DNA of 64,000 bases from an uncultured Clostridia bacterium (GCA_934476235.1 CAKSNL010000004.1:124001-188000); one strand, 5' to 3'; counted from the first letter of the stretch, positions 38,278-47,474 are shown. A program made the numbers and translations. The notes: a model not told the origin generated them from the sequence alone.

Positions 38278-39195
38278 GTGAAATATAATACGATCGTAAT
38301 AGGCGGCGGAGCCGCCGGGCTTGACGCAGCGGCTGCGTGCGCAAGACTCGGGCTTTCCGTGCTCCTGCTCGAAGCGATGTATACGGGCGGAATGGCGCTC
38401 AAGATAAAAAACGTGCCGGACTTTCCCGGCTTTCCGGACGGGATAAGCGGCGAGGAGCTGACCGACCGCATGGAAAAGGCGGCTGTCGCTTCCGGAGTCC
38501 GCATACTGCACGAACGGGTGACGGATATGGAGCTTTCGGAAAAAACGAAAAGCATAACGACCGACAAGGGCTCCTACACGTCGGATACGGTGATAATCGC
38601 CTCTGGGGCAAGAATCCGCGAAATGGGACTTGAAAACGAGCGCGCGCTTACCGGGCTCGGCATCTTTCACGCGGTCGCGGAGGGAAGAAGGGCAATCGAA
38701 GGGAAAAACGCGGCGGTCTGGGGCTCCGGAGAAGAGGCATGCGAATACGCGCTGGAGCTTGCCGAGCTCTGTATAGCGGTGTATCTCATCTGTCCGGAGG
38801 AGCATTTGAGAGCCGGAAAACGGCTGATCGAGAAAATAAGGAATACTCCGAAAATCAAGCTTTACGAAAATTCGCTGATTGCCGGGATCAATGAGGGTAT
38901 GTTCCTTTTGGAGGCCATGACGGTGGTCGGTAAGGAAACGATGGAGATCGACTCCATGCCGGTCGAGGCAGTGTTTGTCGCGCCGGAGCTGGAACCGGAC
39001 AGCGACGTGTTTTTGGGGCATGTGAGGATGACGGACGACGGCGCGGTCATCGTAAATGAGAAAATGGAAACGGAAACAGAAGGCGTTTATGCGGTCGGCG
39101 CGGTGAGAGAGGGCTCTGCACTGTCACTGGTGGATGCCGCGGCGGACGCGCGCCGTGCCGCGCTCTCGGTAAACGGCTATATAATAGGAAAGTAA
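38278..39195 (+). CDS. Thioredoxin reductase-like flavoprotein lacking the CxxC motif
   Basis: 305 residues from a GTG start with GGGAGG 8 bases upstream. FAD-binding VIGGGAAGLDAAAACARLGLSV, a second nucleotide-binding region (AAVWGSGEEACEYALELAEL, residues 145-165) and a C-terminal FAD loop (EGVYAVGAVREGSALSLVDAAADARRAA). This is the thioredoxin reductase layout and length, but the redox-active CATC segment is replaced by IFHAVAE (about 129-135), so it cannot reduce thioredoxin in the usual way. It may be a ferredoxin-type reductase or act on another acceptor; no partner gene is seen. Confidence 0.8.
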   Translation: MKYNTIVIGGGAAGLDAAAACARLGLSVLLLEAMYTGGMALKIKNVPDFPGFPDGISGEELTDRMEKAAVASGVRILHERVTDMELSEKTKSITTDKGSYTSDTVIIASGARIREMGLENERALTGLGIFHAVAEGRRAIEGKNAAVWGSGEEACEYALELAELCIAVYLICPEEHLRAGKRLIEKIRNTPKIKLYENSLIAGINEGMFLLEAMTVVGKETMEIDSMPVEAVFVAPELEPDSDVFLGHVRMTDDGAVIVNEKMETETEGVYAVGAVREGSALSLVDAAADARRAALSVNGYIIGK

Positions 39196-39220
39196 AAAAT
39201 AAAAGGGCACGCAGACAGTG

Positions 39221-39560
39221 CTCCGTAGGGAGGATGTCCACATCCTCCCTTTTTGCACTCATTACGTTAGTGCACCGTAGGGGATGGCGTCCCCGACATC
39301 CTGTTTGTTTTATCTTGCACCCGCTTTCGTTAGTGCACCCGTAGGGGAGGATGCCCTCATCCTCCCGCCTTTTTATGTGCCCGCCCATTACGCCCATGTA
39401 CCGTAGGGTCGATTCACGAATCGACCGCCTGGGGTTGCATGCATGTTTTTCACGATTCTCCCGAAAAATCCTCCCTTCGCCTTCGGCTCTTCCCTCCTTT
39501 AGCAAGGAGGGCATTAAAGGCTCTATTTCATACCCGCACCGCCCCGGCTTTAACCGCTGC
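39221..39560. repeat. GTAGGG hairpin repeat tract A
   Basis: Four units beginning (C)CGTAGGG at 39225, 39277, 39341 and 39404, each followed by a short stem-loop: GGAGGATG/CATCCTCC or GGTCGATTC/GAATCGACC types. Spacers share ATTACGTTAGTGCACC or variants. From 39466 the tract contains CCGAAAAATCCTCCC and CCTCCTTTAGCAAGGAGGGC, also seen at 43.3 and 50.2 kb. No gene in 39196-39675. Confidence 0.8.
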
Positions 39561-39675
39561 AAAATAAGTTTCTTCATCTCCCCGCCATTGTAACAATCGG
39601 TCATTTATGTTGCGGCGCACCTCGCTTCTGTAATGTAACAAAACGGTGACAAATGAAGAAAAATTGCAAAAATGC

Positions 39676-39704
39676 TTGACAAATTATGAAAAAAATAATA
39701 TTAT
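39676..39704 (+). promoter_or_regulatory. Distal promoter of the S-layer gene
   Basis: TTGACA (39676-39681), 17-bp spacer, TATTAT (39699-39704). Confidence 0.65.
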
Positions 39705-39790
39705 AAAATGGTTAGGGCGAAAAAAGACTGCGTTTTTTTGCAGCAATATGATTCCAATTTTACAGTTGTGTAACAACTCGGTAAATAGCA

Positions 39791-39819
39791 TTGACTTATA
39801 AATTGGTCAATGCTATAAT
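39791..39819 (+). promoter_or_regulatory. Proximal promoter of the S-layer gene
   Basis: TTGACT (39791-39796), 17-bp spacer, TATAAT (39814-39819). The inverted pair TTGAC...GTCAA overlaps the -35 box. The leader of about 120 bases contains CCGTA-TTCG-TACGG (39839-39852), a UUCG-loop hairpin. Confidence 0.75.
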
Positions 39820-39945
39820 GAAGCCATGGTTGGGAGGACCGTATTCGTACGGGCTTTCGATGCGCGGCAGGTAAAAAAGGAACCGGCTCGCGGAAAGCGG
39901 ATTCTTTCGCCAACAAAAAATTTTTTATAAGGAGGAATTGAGGTT

Positions 39946-42939
39946 ATGAAAAATCTCAAGAAAGTTCTCGCACTTGTATTGGCATGCGCTACTCTCTTCA
40001 CGATGAGCTCTTTCGCATTTTCGGACGTTGCTGAAGATGCAAGCTATCTTGAAGCTGTAACGATGCTCAGCAAGCTGGGAATCATCAACGGTTATGAGGA
40101 TGGAACCTTCCTTCCTGATAACACAATCACCAGAGCGGAAGCTGCGAAAGTTCTTGTATGCGCTCTTAACGCTGAGGATTCGGCTAAGGGGATGGCAGAT
40201 CAGGCACTCTTCACAGATGTTCCCTCGACTCACTGGGCTGCAGGTTATGTAAACTATGCTGCAAACTACGGTATCATCGCTGGTCGCGGAAACGGCATCT
40301 TTGATCCCGAGTCTCCCGTTTCTTACGAGGAAATCGTAAAGATGGTTGTTGCAATGCTTGGTTACACTCCTGTTGCAAACATCAAGGGCGGTTATCCCAC
40401 AGGTTACATTTATGTTGCTAACAACGTAGCTAAGATCACCAAGGGTGCTACCGGCTTAACAGGCGACGCTGCTAAGAGATGGGTTGTTGCAAGACTTGTA
40501 TTCAACTCTCTTGAGACAAAGATCATGGAGCCTGAAAAGTGGAGCGCAAGCGATCCCGACTACATCAAGGGTGAGGACACTCTCTTAAAGGATTACCTTG
40601 AGGTTACCAAGGTTGAAGGTATCTTAACATCGACCTTCCTTTCCGAGGACAACTTCCAGGATAAGGAAGACCAGAACGTTACTATTCATCTTAACACGAT
40701 CAACGGCAAGTCAAAGAGAGCTCTCGAGGATGCCGGCGACGGCGACTGGGCTGACAAGATCGACACAGACTACACTGTAGACGCTAACGACACATATGCT
40801 GAGGATTACCTTGGATACACTGTAACCGCATACGTTAGAGACTTCGACGAAGGTTCTGACGAGCTCGTTGCAATAGCTCCCAAGGCTAACAAGAACTCTG
40901 CTCTTGACGTTGCATTTGACGATTTCGGCAAGGATGACGTTAAAGAGGTTAGCAAGAAGGTTCAGTTCGAATACTATGCAAGCGTTGACGCTGACGATAC
41001 AACAACCGGTAAGGTTAACGTAAAGAACGACGTTCCGGTATTCAGAAATGGTAAATACGACAATGGTTATGCTGCTAGCGATGTTATCGATTTAATCCAG
41101 GGCTATGTTGATGCAGCTAACGACAACGTAATCGACTCTAAGGACAAAGAAGGCTTCATCAGATTCCTTGATAACGACGGCGACGGATATGCAGATTACC
41201 TCTTCGTTGAGACAATCAACGCCGAGTATGTTGTAGACTCCATCACAGCTAAGAGCTACAAGATTAAGGATAAGAAGGATGACAAGACAATCACTCTTGA
41301 TCCTACTGACGATGAGAAGTATGTAAACTTCTACAAGAACGGCGTACAGGTTGAGTTCTCCGCAATCAAAGAGGGTGACACTCTTTCTGTAGCATACAAC
41401 AAGGGCACAAGACTTAACGATGCAAGCGTTGTAAACGTATACATCTCTTCTGAGACAGTTGAGGGCTATGTTTCTACTGCATCTGCTAACAAGAACGAGT
41501 ACAAGATTGACGGTACTGTATATGCTAAGTCTTTCAACTATGACAAGGCTATCTCCAGAACCGATGACGGCGTATTCTATCTTAACTACAAGAACAGAAT
41601 TGCTTACAAAGAGGCTGAGACAACTAAGGAAGGCAACTATGCATTCGTACTTGATATAAACAACGATGACAGCTTCTCTGACGGAATCAGCTACACTCTT
41701 CGTTTCATGAACGAAAAGGGTGAGTGGGTTGACGCTAAGCTTTATGACAAGCTTGCAATCTACGGCAGCGACGGCGGCTCGATTGTTAAGTACTCGAACG
41801 TTGACGAGATGAACGGTACTGACAGCAAGTCCAAGAAGGCTACAATTGCTGACGCTACTTTGAACTGGTTGAACCTTGACGGTACAGACCTTAAGCTTGA
41901 TGTAGCTAAGACTCAGAGAGTATTTAAGTATACACTCAACTCTAACGGTGACATCACAAAGATCACTCTTCCGATTCTTAATGACGGTAGCGACAACTAC
42001 GATAAGTGGGCTGACACTGTTGACGAGGATAACTTCGCAGGCGAAGCTTTCACAGCAACCTACAAAGAGTCTTCCAACAGATTCAACGGCATCACCTACA
42101 AGGGCGGCGCTGACAAGAACACTGTAATCTTCAAGGTAGATATCGATGATACCGAGACCATTAAGGATGTTACCAAGAAGGCTGACGTTTCTCTTTCCAC
42201 CTATGCTATGTTCAAGGATGACACGGAATACAAAGGTTTCGCATATGACTACGGTACAGATTCTTACAAGTGCATGGTTATCACCAACGCTGGTAAGAAG
42301 ATCGACGAAGAGTCCTCTCTCGTAGTAGTTAAGAGCGCAGAGATCGTTTCTGACGGCGATGATGAGTACCTTACAATCGACGGTTACATGGACGGTAAGG
42401 AAGTTACTCTTGAGTCTGTAGTAGCTGATGATGTTGACATCACAAGCAACGATAAGACCACAACTGCTAAGATAACAACTGCTGAGGGTCTTGAGGCTGT
42501 TGAGTGCGGTGCTATCATAGAGGTTTCTCTTGACGGCGCAGGCAAGGTTGACTCCATCAACGTTCTCTTCACCTTCGAGGAAGCTGTTTACGGTGATACC
42601 GTAGACAACGGCAACCACGAGGACGGCGCAGCTTATTTGTTCGGTGCTATCGTATCTGACAAGGCTACAGGTTCCGGTAAGGCAATTGACATTGCTGATA
42701 AATATAAAGGCACTGTAATCGAGAATATCGCAACTGCAGGCGCTGGCATGAAGGGTAACATCTACTATGTAAAGAACGGCGCAAGAAAGAACGCGATTTC
42801 TGTAGACACCTCTATTGCTGACTATGTTGACTCTATCGATGATTCGACAGGTTCCGGCGATACGGTTTACCTCGCATTTGCTAAGCTTTATGACGGCGAC
42901 ACTGTTGACGTTGTAGTTTACGATTACGAGATAAAGTAA
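39946..42939 (+). CDS. Large SLH-domain exported protein, probable S-layer protein
   Basis: 997 residues: signal peptide (KKVLALVLACATLFTMSSFAFS), SLH repeats at about 26-85 (AVTMLSKLGIINGYEDGTF), 88-150 (HWAAGYVNYAANYGIIAGRG) and perhaps a weak third, then about 800 residues rich in Asp, Lys, Thr and Val with no catalytic motif, typical of self-assembling surface proteins. Codon use (GCT, GTA, CTT, AAG, AAC) is clearly more selective than in neighbouring genes, and there are two strong promoters and an AAGGAGG site, all pointing to very high expression. Terminated at 42954-42986. Confidence 0.85.
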   Translation: MKNLKKVLALVLACATLFTMSSFAFSDVAEDASYLEAVTMLSKLGIINGYEDGTFLPDNTITRAEAAKVLVCALNAEDSAKGMADQALFTDVPSTHWAAGYVNYAANYGIIAGRGNGIFDPESPVSYEEIVKMVVAMLGYTPVANIKGGYPTGYIYVANNVAKITKGATGLTGDAAKRWVVARLVFNSLETKIMEPEKWSASDPDYIKGEDTLLKDYLEVTKVEGILTSTFLSEDNFQDKEDQNVTIHLNTINGKSKRALEDAGDGDWADKIDTDYTVDANDTYAEDYLGYTVTAYVRDFDEGSDELVAIAPKANKNSALDVAFDDFGKDDVKEVSKKVQFEYYASVDADDTTTGKVNVKNDVPVFRNGKYDNGYAASDVIDLIQGYVDAANDNVIDSKDKEGFIRFLDNDGDGYADYLFVETINAEYVVDSITAKSYKIKDKKDDKTITLDPTDDEKYVNFYKNGVQVEFSAIKEGDTLSVAYNKGTRLNDASVVNVYISSETVEGYVSTASANKNEYKIDGTVYAKSFNYDKAISRTDDGVFYLNYKNRIAYKEAETTKEGNYAFVLDINNDDSFSDGISYTLRFMNEKGEWVDAKLYDKLAIYGSDGGSIVKYSNVDEMNGTDSKSKKATIADATLNWLNLDGTDLKLDVAKTQRVFKYTLNSNGDITKITLPILNDGSDNYDKWADTVDEDNFAGEAFTATYKESSNRFNGITYKGGADKNTVIFKVDIDDTETIKDVTKKADVSLSTYAMFKDDTEYKGFAYDYGTDSYKCMVITNAGKKIDEESSLVVVKSAEIVSDGDDEYLTIDGYMDGKEVTLESVVADDVDITSNDKTTTAKITTAEGLEAVECGAIIEVSLDGAGKVDSINVLFTFEEAVYGDTVDNGNHEDGAAYLFGAIVSDKATGSGKAIDIADKYKGTVIENIATAGAGMKGNIYYVKNGARKNAISVDTSIADYVDSIDDSTGSGDTVYLAFAKLYDGDTVDVVVYDYEIK

Positions 42940-42953
42940 GAATCTTGTTAAAT

Positions 42954-42986
42954 AAAAAGAACGCAGAGCAATCTGCGTTCTTTTTT
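42954..42986 (+). terminator. Terminator of the S-layer gene
   Basis: 14-bp stem AAAAAGAACGCAGA and complement with GCAA loop, then a T-run. Confidence 0.92.
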
Positions 42987-43008
42987 GTGCTCCGCACTCA
43001 TTACGCCG

Positions 43009-43320
43009 GCGCGCACCGTAGGGGATGGCTGCGCCGGAAAAGATAATAACAAGGCTCCCTTGCTAAAGGCGTGGCGGAAAAAGACAACAAAGTCTTTTTC
43101 CGTTAGGTGCGAAAAACCGTTCAAGGTTTTGTCGCACGCACTTAAAACCGCAAAGGCGGTTTTAAGCTGGCACGGCATAGCCGTGACTGAGGGATTTATC
43201 GGTGCACCCACGCATTTTACGCACCCTCTTTCCCGGGTCGATGTGGGCATCGCCCCCTACAATTCACCTACTTTCGTTACTGCACTGTAGGGTCGATTCT
43301 GAGAATCGACCGCCCGGGTG
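43009..43320. repeat. Repeat tract B with four consecutive hairpins
   Basis: Begins and ends with GTAGGG-type units (43018; 43213 reversed; 43288). Between AAGGCTCCCTTGCTAAAGG (43051) and GACTGAGGGATTT (43185) lie four stem-loops in a row: 43075-43102, 43107-43137 (one bulge), 43141-43166 and 43171-43185. No coding frame has a ribosome binding site. Confidence 0.8.
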
Positions 43321-43387
43321 TACGCATGTTTTTTCGTGACCCTCCCGAAAAATCCTCCCGCCATTTGCTCCGCAAATGCCACCGTCT

Positions 43388-43484
43388 CGCTGCGGCTCTC
43401 CTCGCGCCTTTAGTTCTTGATGAGTCTACCGGACTGCCATTCATTGCCTCGGCGCCGCTACGCTACCTTTAGCTCTTGAGGGCT
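43388..43484 (+). repeat. 97-bp dispersed repeat, copy 1
   Basis: Matches 50364-50460 at 88 of 97 positions, same orientation. Both copies lie inside composite tracts that also contain CGAAAAATCCTCCC. Confidence 0.9.
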
Positions 43485-43780
43485 CTTAAAGGCTCCTCCT
43501 GACGGGGGGCTGTCACCGTAAGGTGACTGAGGGAGAGAATCTTAATTGCGCACCCACCGCGGGTCGCCAAGGATGGCGCCCCCTACGGATTCCCGCGCAT
43601 TATGTTAATGCACCCGTAGGGGAGGATGCCTTCATCCTCCCGCCTTATGTTTTGCACCCACTATGCTAATGCACCCATAGGGTCGATTCATGAATCGACC
43701 GCACGGGTGCATCCTTCCCGGCAAAACTCACCTCTCTTAGCGAAAAGAAGGAACAAAGCATGCAAAAAAATTAAAACAAA
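43485..43780. repeat. Repeat tract C (GTAGGG hairpins)
   Basis: GGCTCCTCCTGAC...GACTGAGGGAG unit at 43490-43536, reversed GTAGGG unit near 43580, and units at 43616 and 43678 with GGAGGATG/CATCCTCC and GGTCGATTC/GAATCGACC stems. No gene is seen. Confidence 0.75.
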
Positions 43781-43812
43781 AAAACGGAACAAGCTTTTGC
43801 TTGTTCCGTTTT
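43781..43812 (-). terminator. Terminator of tRNA-Thr
   Basis: 14-bp stem AAAACGGAACAAGC and complement with a 4-base loop; T-run on the minus strand. Confidence 0.88.
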
Positions 43813-43813
43813 G

Positions 43814-43889
<76 letters not shown>

Positions 43890-43904
43890 AAACCGACAAA
43901 TAAT

Positions 43905-43933
43905 ATTATACTGTATTTTGCGCAGTTTGTCAA
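43905..43933 (-). promoter_or_regulatory. Consensus promoter of tRNA-Thr
   Basis: Minus strand TTGACA (43933-43928), 17-bp spacer, TATAAT (43910-43905). The rest of 43934-44070 shows no feature. Confidence 0.85.
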
Positions 43934-44072
43934 GAAAAAATTACAGATTTTTTAGCCGGGCGGCGGATGAACGCCCGATGCCTTATGCCGGATAATTTTT
44001 TGTTGTTTTCGGGAAGCGCCGATAAAAACCATCAATGATTCGACCGCAAAAAATTAAAGAAACCGCATAACC

Positions 44073-44100
44073 TTGGCAAAAAACTTAAGGCATGTATATT
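44073..44100 (+). promoter_or_regulatory. Promoter of the GH4 gene
   Basis: TTGGCA (44073-44078), 16-bp spacer, TATATT (44095-44100). Confidence 0.5.
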
Positions 44101-44169
44101 TTAGGTGTGCTACAATGCACTTGACCGAGGCAAAGAGCCCGGAATAAATCCGAAAAGAGGATGATGAAC

Positions 44170-45558
44170 ATGAAATTTGAAAACGGAAAAGCAAGCGGCG
44201 TTAAAATAGCGTATATCGGAGGCGGCTCCAGAGGCTGGGCATGGGGACTTATGAGCGACCTTGTTTCAAACGAGGACATGTCGGGCGAGGTCAGCCTTTA
44301 CGACATTGACTTTGAGGCGGCAAAGCACAACGAGATAATCGGAAACAAGTATAATTCAGCCGAGGGCGCAAAATCTGAGTGGCACTACAAGGCGGTTGAA
44401 AAAATCGACGACGCGCTCACCGGTGCGGACTTTGTTATAATCTCTATCCTTCCCGCGACATTTGACGAGATGGAGTCGGACGTTCACGCGCCCGAAAAAT
44501 ACGGAATTTACCAGCCCGTCGGAGATACGACCGGACCCGGCGGAATTATAAGAGCGTTGCGCACGATTCCGATGTATGAGGAATTCGGCAGGGCGATAAA
44601 GGAAAACTGCCCGAACGCATGGGTAATCAACTACACAAACCCGATGGCGGTATGCGTGAATACTCTTTACAAGGTATTTCCGGAAATTAAGGCTTTCGGA
44701 TGCTGCCATGAGGTTTTCGGAACGCAGAAATTTATATGCCGTATATTAAAGGAAGATTTGGATATTGATGCAACGAGAGAAGATATCGACATAAACGTTC
44801 TGGGTGTTAACCATTTCACATGGATAACGGAAGCGAAGTACAGAAATACCGACCTCTTCCCCATCTACCGTAGCTTCTGCGAAAAACATGCCGAGTCCGG
44901 ATTCGGCAAGAATGCGGACGATAACTGGATTAACCGCCAGTGGGCAAGCAAGGAAAAAGTGAAGATAAATCTTTTCTTAAGATACGGATATATTGCCGCG
45001 GCGGGCGACCGTCATCTGGCAGAGTTCTGCCCGGGCAAGTGGTACCTGGAAAACCCCGACAGTGCATTTAAGAACTGGGGCTTCGGACTTACGAGCGTTA
45101 AATGGCGCAAGCAGGACCTTGTCGGTAGACTTGAAAAAAGCGGAAAACGCGTGAGCGGCGAAGAAGTATGCAAGATAAACAATACCGGTGAAGAGGGCGT
45201 TCACCAGATGCGCGCACTTTTGGGTCTTTCCAAGCTTGTGACCAACGTTAACATTCCCAACCGCGGGCAAATCCCGAACCTTCCCATCGGTGCGGTTGTC
45301 GAAACAAACGCGGTATTCACCTCAGACAGCGTTAAGCCGGTATTTGCGGGCCAGGTCCCGGAGGAGATATATCCCCTCATTTCAAGGAACGCGGGCGCTC
45401 AGGTTCTCGTAACCGAAGCGGGCTTGAAACGCGATCTTTCCCTTGCGTTTGACGCATTCTGCCACGATCCTTTGGTAACGACATCGCTTGCCGACACCAA
45501 AAAACTCTTTGACGAAATGATCAGCAATACAAAAGAATACCTTAAAATGTATTTTTAA
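44170..45558 (+). CDS. Glycoside hydrolase family 4 enzyme
   Basis: 462 residues from ATG 44170 (AGAGGA 8 bases upstream). GH4 enzymes use NAD+ and Mn2+ in a redox mechanism. NAD-binding IAYIGGGSRGWAWGLMSDL at the N-terminus, GDTTGPGGIIRALRTIP, INYTNPM, and the metal-ligand Cys/His region FGCCHEVFGTQKF and GVNHFTW. Family members include alpha-glucosidases, alpha-galactosidases, alpha-glucuronidases and alpha-galacturonidases; the CCHE variant suggests a uronidase-like branch, but I cannot settle it. No signal peptide. Confidence 0.88.
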   Translation: MKFENGKASGVKIAYIGGGSRGWAWGLMSDLVSNEDMSGEVSLYDIDFEAAKHNEIIGNKYNSAEGAKSEWHYKAVEKIDDALTGADFVIISILPATFDEMESDVHAPEKYGIYQPVGDTTGPGGIIRALRTIPMYEEFGRAIKENCPNAWVINYTNPMAVCVNTLYKVFPEIKAFGCCHEVFGTQKFICRILKEDLDIDATREDIDINVLGVNHFTWITEAKYRNTDLFPIYRSFCEKHAESGFGKNADDNWINRQWASKEKVKINLFLRYGYIAAAGDRHLAEFCPGKWYLENPDSAFKNWGFGLTSVKWRKQDLVGRLEKSGKRVSGEEVCKINNTGEEGVHQMRALLGLSKLVTNVNIPNRGQIPNLPIGAVVETNAVFTSDSVKPVFAGQVPEEIYPLISRNAGAQVLVTEAGLKRDLSLAFDAFCHDPLVTTSLADTKKLFDEMISNTKEYLKMYF

Positions 45559-45589
45559 GCCTGTTTTTTAACTTTTTCTCTTTTTTCTC

Positions 45590-45619
45590 TTGACAAAACC
45601 GCGTCAAAAGATATATAAT
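45590..45619 (+). promoter_or_regulatory. Promoter of the exported stalk-domain protein
   Basis: TTGACA (45590-45595), 18-bp spacer, TATAAT (45614-45619). Confidence 0.8.
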
Positions 45620-45679
45620 AAATCATGATAGGTGGGCTGTATATTTTTACAGTGGATATTTAATAAGGAGTGAATTGAG

Positions 45680-47395
45680 ATGAAAAAATTTATCGCATTG
45701 GTACTTGCTATGCTCATGGTTATTTCGTGCGCATGCGTTGTAAGTGCCGAAGACAAGACACTGTTTGAGTGCCTCGGAGGAAAAGCCGGCACGCTTGAAA
45801 GTGCAGTTAAGACATCGGTAGTAGGTAAGCTCAGCACGTTTTCGAACTTCACCGCAGTTGTTGAAGCAAACGGAGAGGCTGACCGTTCATATGACCTTAA
45901 GGCTATTCTTGATATGACAGGCGTTAAGAATCTTGTTGCGCTTGCAAAGACCAAGGCTGAAGGTCTCGGCTATACGGGTGACTTTAATGCGCTTGACGTC
46001 AAGGGTGCATTCAAGGTAGTTGTATCTTATCCCGACGGAATCACCATTCCGGACTTCGCTGCTGAGGGCGCATTTACGTCAGAGTTAGCTGACATATTCA
46101 CGGTTAGCGCTCCGGTCGTTGACAAAGGGGCAAAGACGATTACTTTCGATTTTGCAATTGCTGACGGAACAAAGGCTGCTGCTATTGACAAATTTGCCGA
46201 TGAGTTCTCTTTGACTGCGTTCGGATTTGAAGTAACCGAGATCGGCGACTATGTATTCACCGGCAAGATGACAGGTAACACTGACATCTACGAGGGTAAG
46301 GACAAGGTTTACACAATTAACTATAAGTCGGTTGACGCTAACGATGCAGAGGCTGATCCTTCTCTTACAATCAGAATAAAGGAGAAGAAGTCTTCTTCGT
46401 CTACGCCTAATTCCACAACGAAGCCTTCCGGCGGTTCTTCCGGTGATAAGAAGGATGACAAGACAGGCAAGATTGAGTCTACGGTTTCCGGTTCTACCGC
46501 AACGGTTAAGGACGTTACAGCGGACGATATCGATGCAGCTGCAAAGAACAATGAGCTTGTAATCGACCTTACAGATCACAAGAAGGACATTGACACCGTT
46601 AAGGTTTCCGGCACAACCATAAAGAACATTGACGAGTCCGACGTTGAGAATGTTAAAATCAACCTTGGAGATACGAAGATTGCGGTTGATGATAAGACAA
46701 TCTCTGAGATTGCAAAGGCTGACGCTAAGAACGTTGAGATCGGAATTAACAAGGACGTTAAGCTTAACGAGAAGCAGGGCGAGGCTGTAAAGAATCTTGA
46801 GAATGCAAAGACTCTTACCGTAACCATCAAGGCTGACGATAAGGACGTTAAGGGAATCGCAACTGTTACCGCTCCTTATGAGTGGGACGGAAAGGGCGTA
46901 ATCCTTGCAGGTACCGTTGACGCTGAAGGCAAAATCACAAACGTTCCCGTTACCTTCAAAAAGGGCGAGATTAACGTAACGGCTGCTGCAAACGAAGCAG
47001 TTGTAGTATGGACTGTTCCGGCTGAAAAGGCATTCGTTCTCACAATAGATGAGAAGGACGCTGATGTATTCGGCGAGAAGGCGTCTAACGACGTTGCTCC
47101 CAAGATCGTAAAAGACAGAACAATGCTTCCCGCAAGATTCGTTGCAGAAAAGCTCGGCGCTACCGTTGAGTGGAACGGGGAGAAGCAGGAAGTTACCGTT
47201 AAGTCTGACGATGTTACAATCGTTATCACGATCGGTGCAAAGACCGCTCTTGTAAATGATAAGGAAGTTAAGCTTGACTCTCCGGCATTTATCGAGAACG
47301 ACAGAACTTACACACCTATCAGATTTATCTCTGAGAGCCTTGGTGCAACCGTAAACTGGAACGGTGCTACCGAACAGGTTGTTATCACGAAATAA
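45680..47395 (+). CDS. Exported protein with C-terminal copper amine oxidase N-terminal-like domains
   Basis: 571 residues: signal peptide (KKFIALVLAMLMVISCACVVSA), an N-terminal region of about 210 residues resembling cohesin-type carbohydrate-related folds (only loosely), a Ser/Thr/Lys/Gly linker (about 233-262), a beta-rich middle, and two repeats of the stalk domain near the end: KDRTMLPARFVAEKLGATVEWNGEKQEVTV and NDRTYTPIRFISESLGATVNWNGATEQVVI. This domain is common on clostridial surface proteins and probably binds the envelope. Codon use is optimised as in the S-layer gene. Role: structural surface protein (inferred). Confidence 0.8.
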   Translation: MKKFIALVLAMLMVISCACVVSAEDKTLFECLGGKAGTLESAVKTSVVGKLSTFSNFTAVVEANGEADRSYDLKAILDMTGVKNLVALAKTKAEGLGYTGDFNALDVKGAFKVVVSYPDGITIPDFAAEGAFTSELADIFTVSAPVVDKGAKTITFDFAIADGTKAAAIDKFADEFSLTAFGFEVTEIGDYVFTGKMTGNTDIYEGKDKVYTINYKSVDANDAEADPSLTIRIKEKKSSSSTPNSTTKPSGGSSGDKKDDKTGKIESTVSGSTATVKDVTADDIDAAAKNNELVIDLTDHKKDIDTVKVSGTTIKNIDESDVENVKINLGDTKIAVDDKTISEIAKADAKNVEIGINKDVKLNEKQGEAVKNLENAKTLTVTIKADDKDVKGIATVTAPYEWDGKGVILAGTVDAEGKITNVPVTFKKGEINVTAAANEAVVVWTVPAEKAFVLTIDEKDADVFGEKASNDVAPKIVKDRTMLPARFVAEKLGATVEWNGEKQEVTVKSDDVTIVITIGAKTALVNDKEVKLDSPAFIENDRTYTPIRFISESLGATVNWNGATEQVVITK

Positions 47396-47442
47396 TTGAT
47401 AACGGTTTCCAACGGCTGTTGTCGGATGGAGAATGGTTTATT

Positions 47443-47474
47443 AAAGCCGAAGCAGCAAAACTGCTTCGGCTTTT
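47443..47474 (+). terminator. Terminator of the stalk-domain gene
   Basis: 13-bp stem AAAGCCGAAGCAG and complement, loop CAAAA, T-run. Confidence 0.88.

Noticed and set aside
39221..39430. Possible CRISPR array (regular GTAGGG repeats about 52-64 bp apart)
   Set aside because: Only the flanking words are conserved, the repeats contain variable-sequence stems, spacing is irregular, spacers are related to each other and there are no cas genes.
39047..39604. 185-codon minus-strand frame
   Set aside because: It runs through GTAGGG repeats and antisense to the flavoprotein gene, with an arginine/proline-rich product and no ribosome binding site.
41092..42618. Long open frame (about 508 codons) on the minus strand across the S-layer gene
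   Set aside because: It mirrors the biased codons of the real gene, has no ribosome binding site and gives a Val/Leu/Cys-rich product with no domain. It is an antisense shadow.
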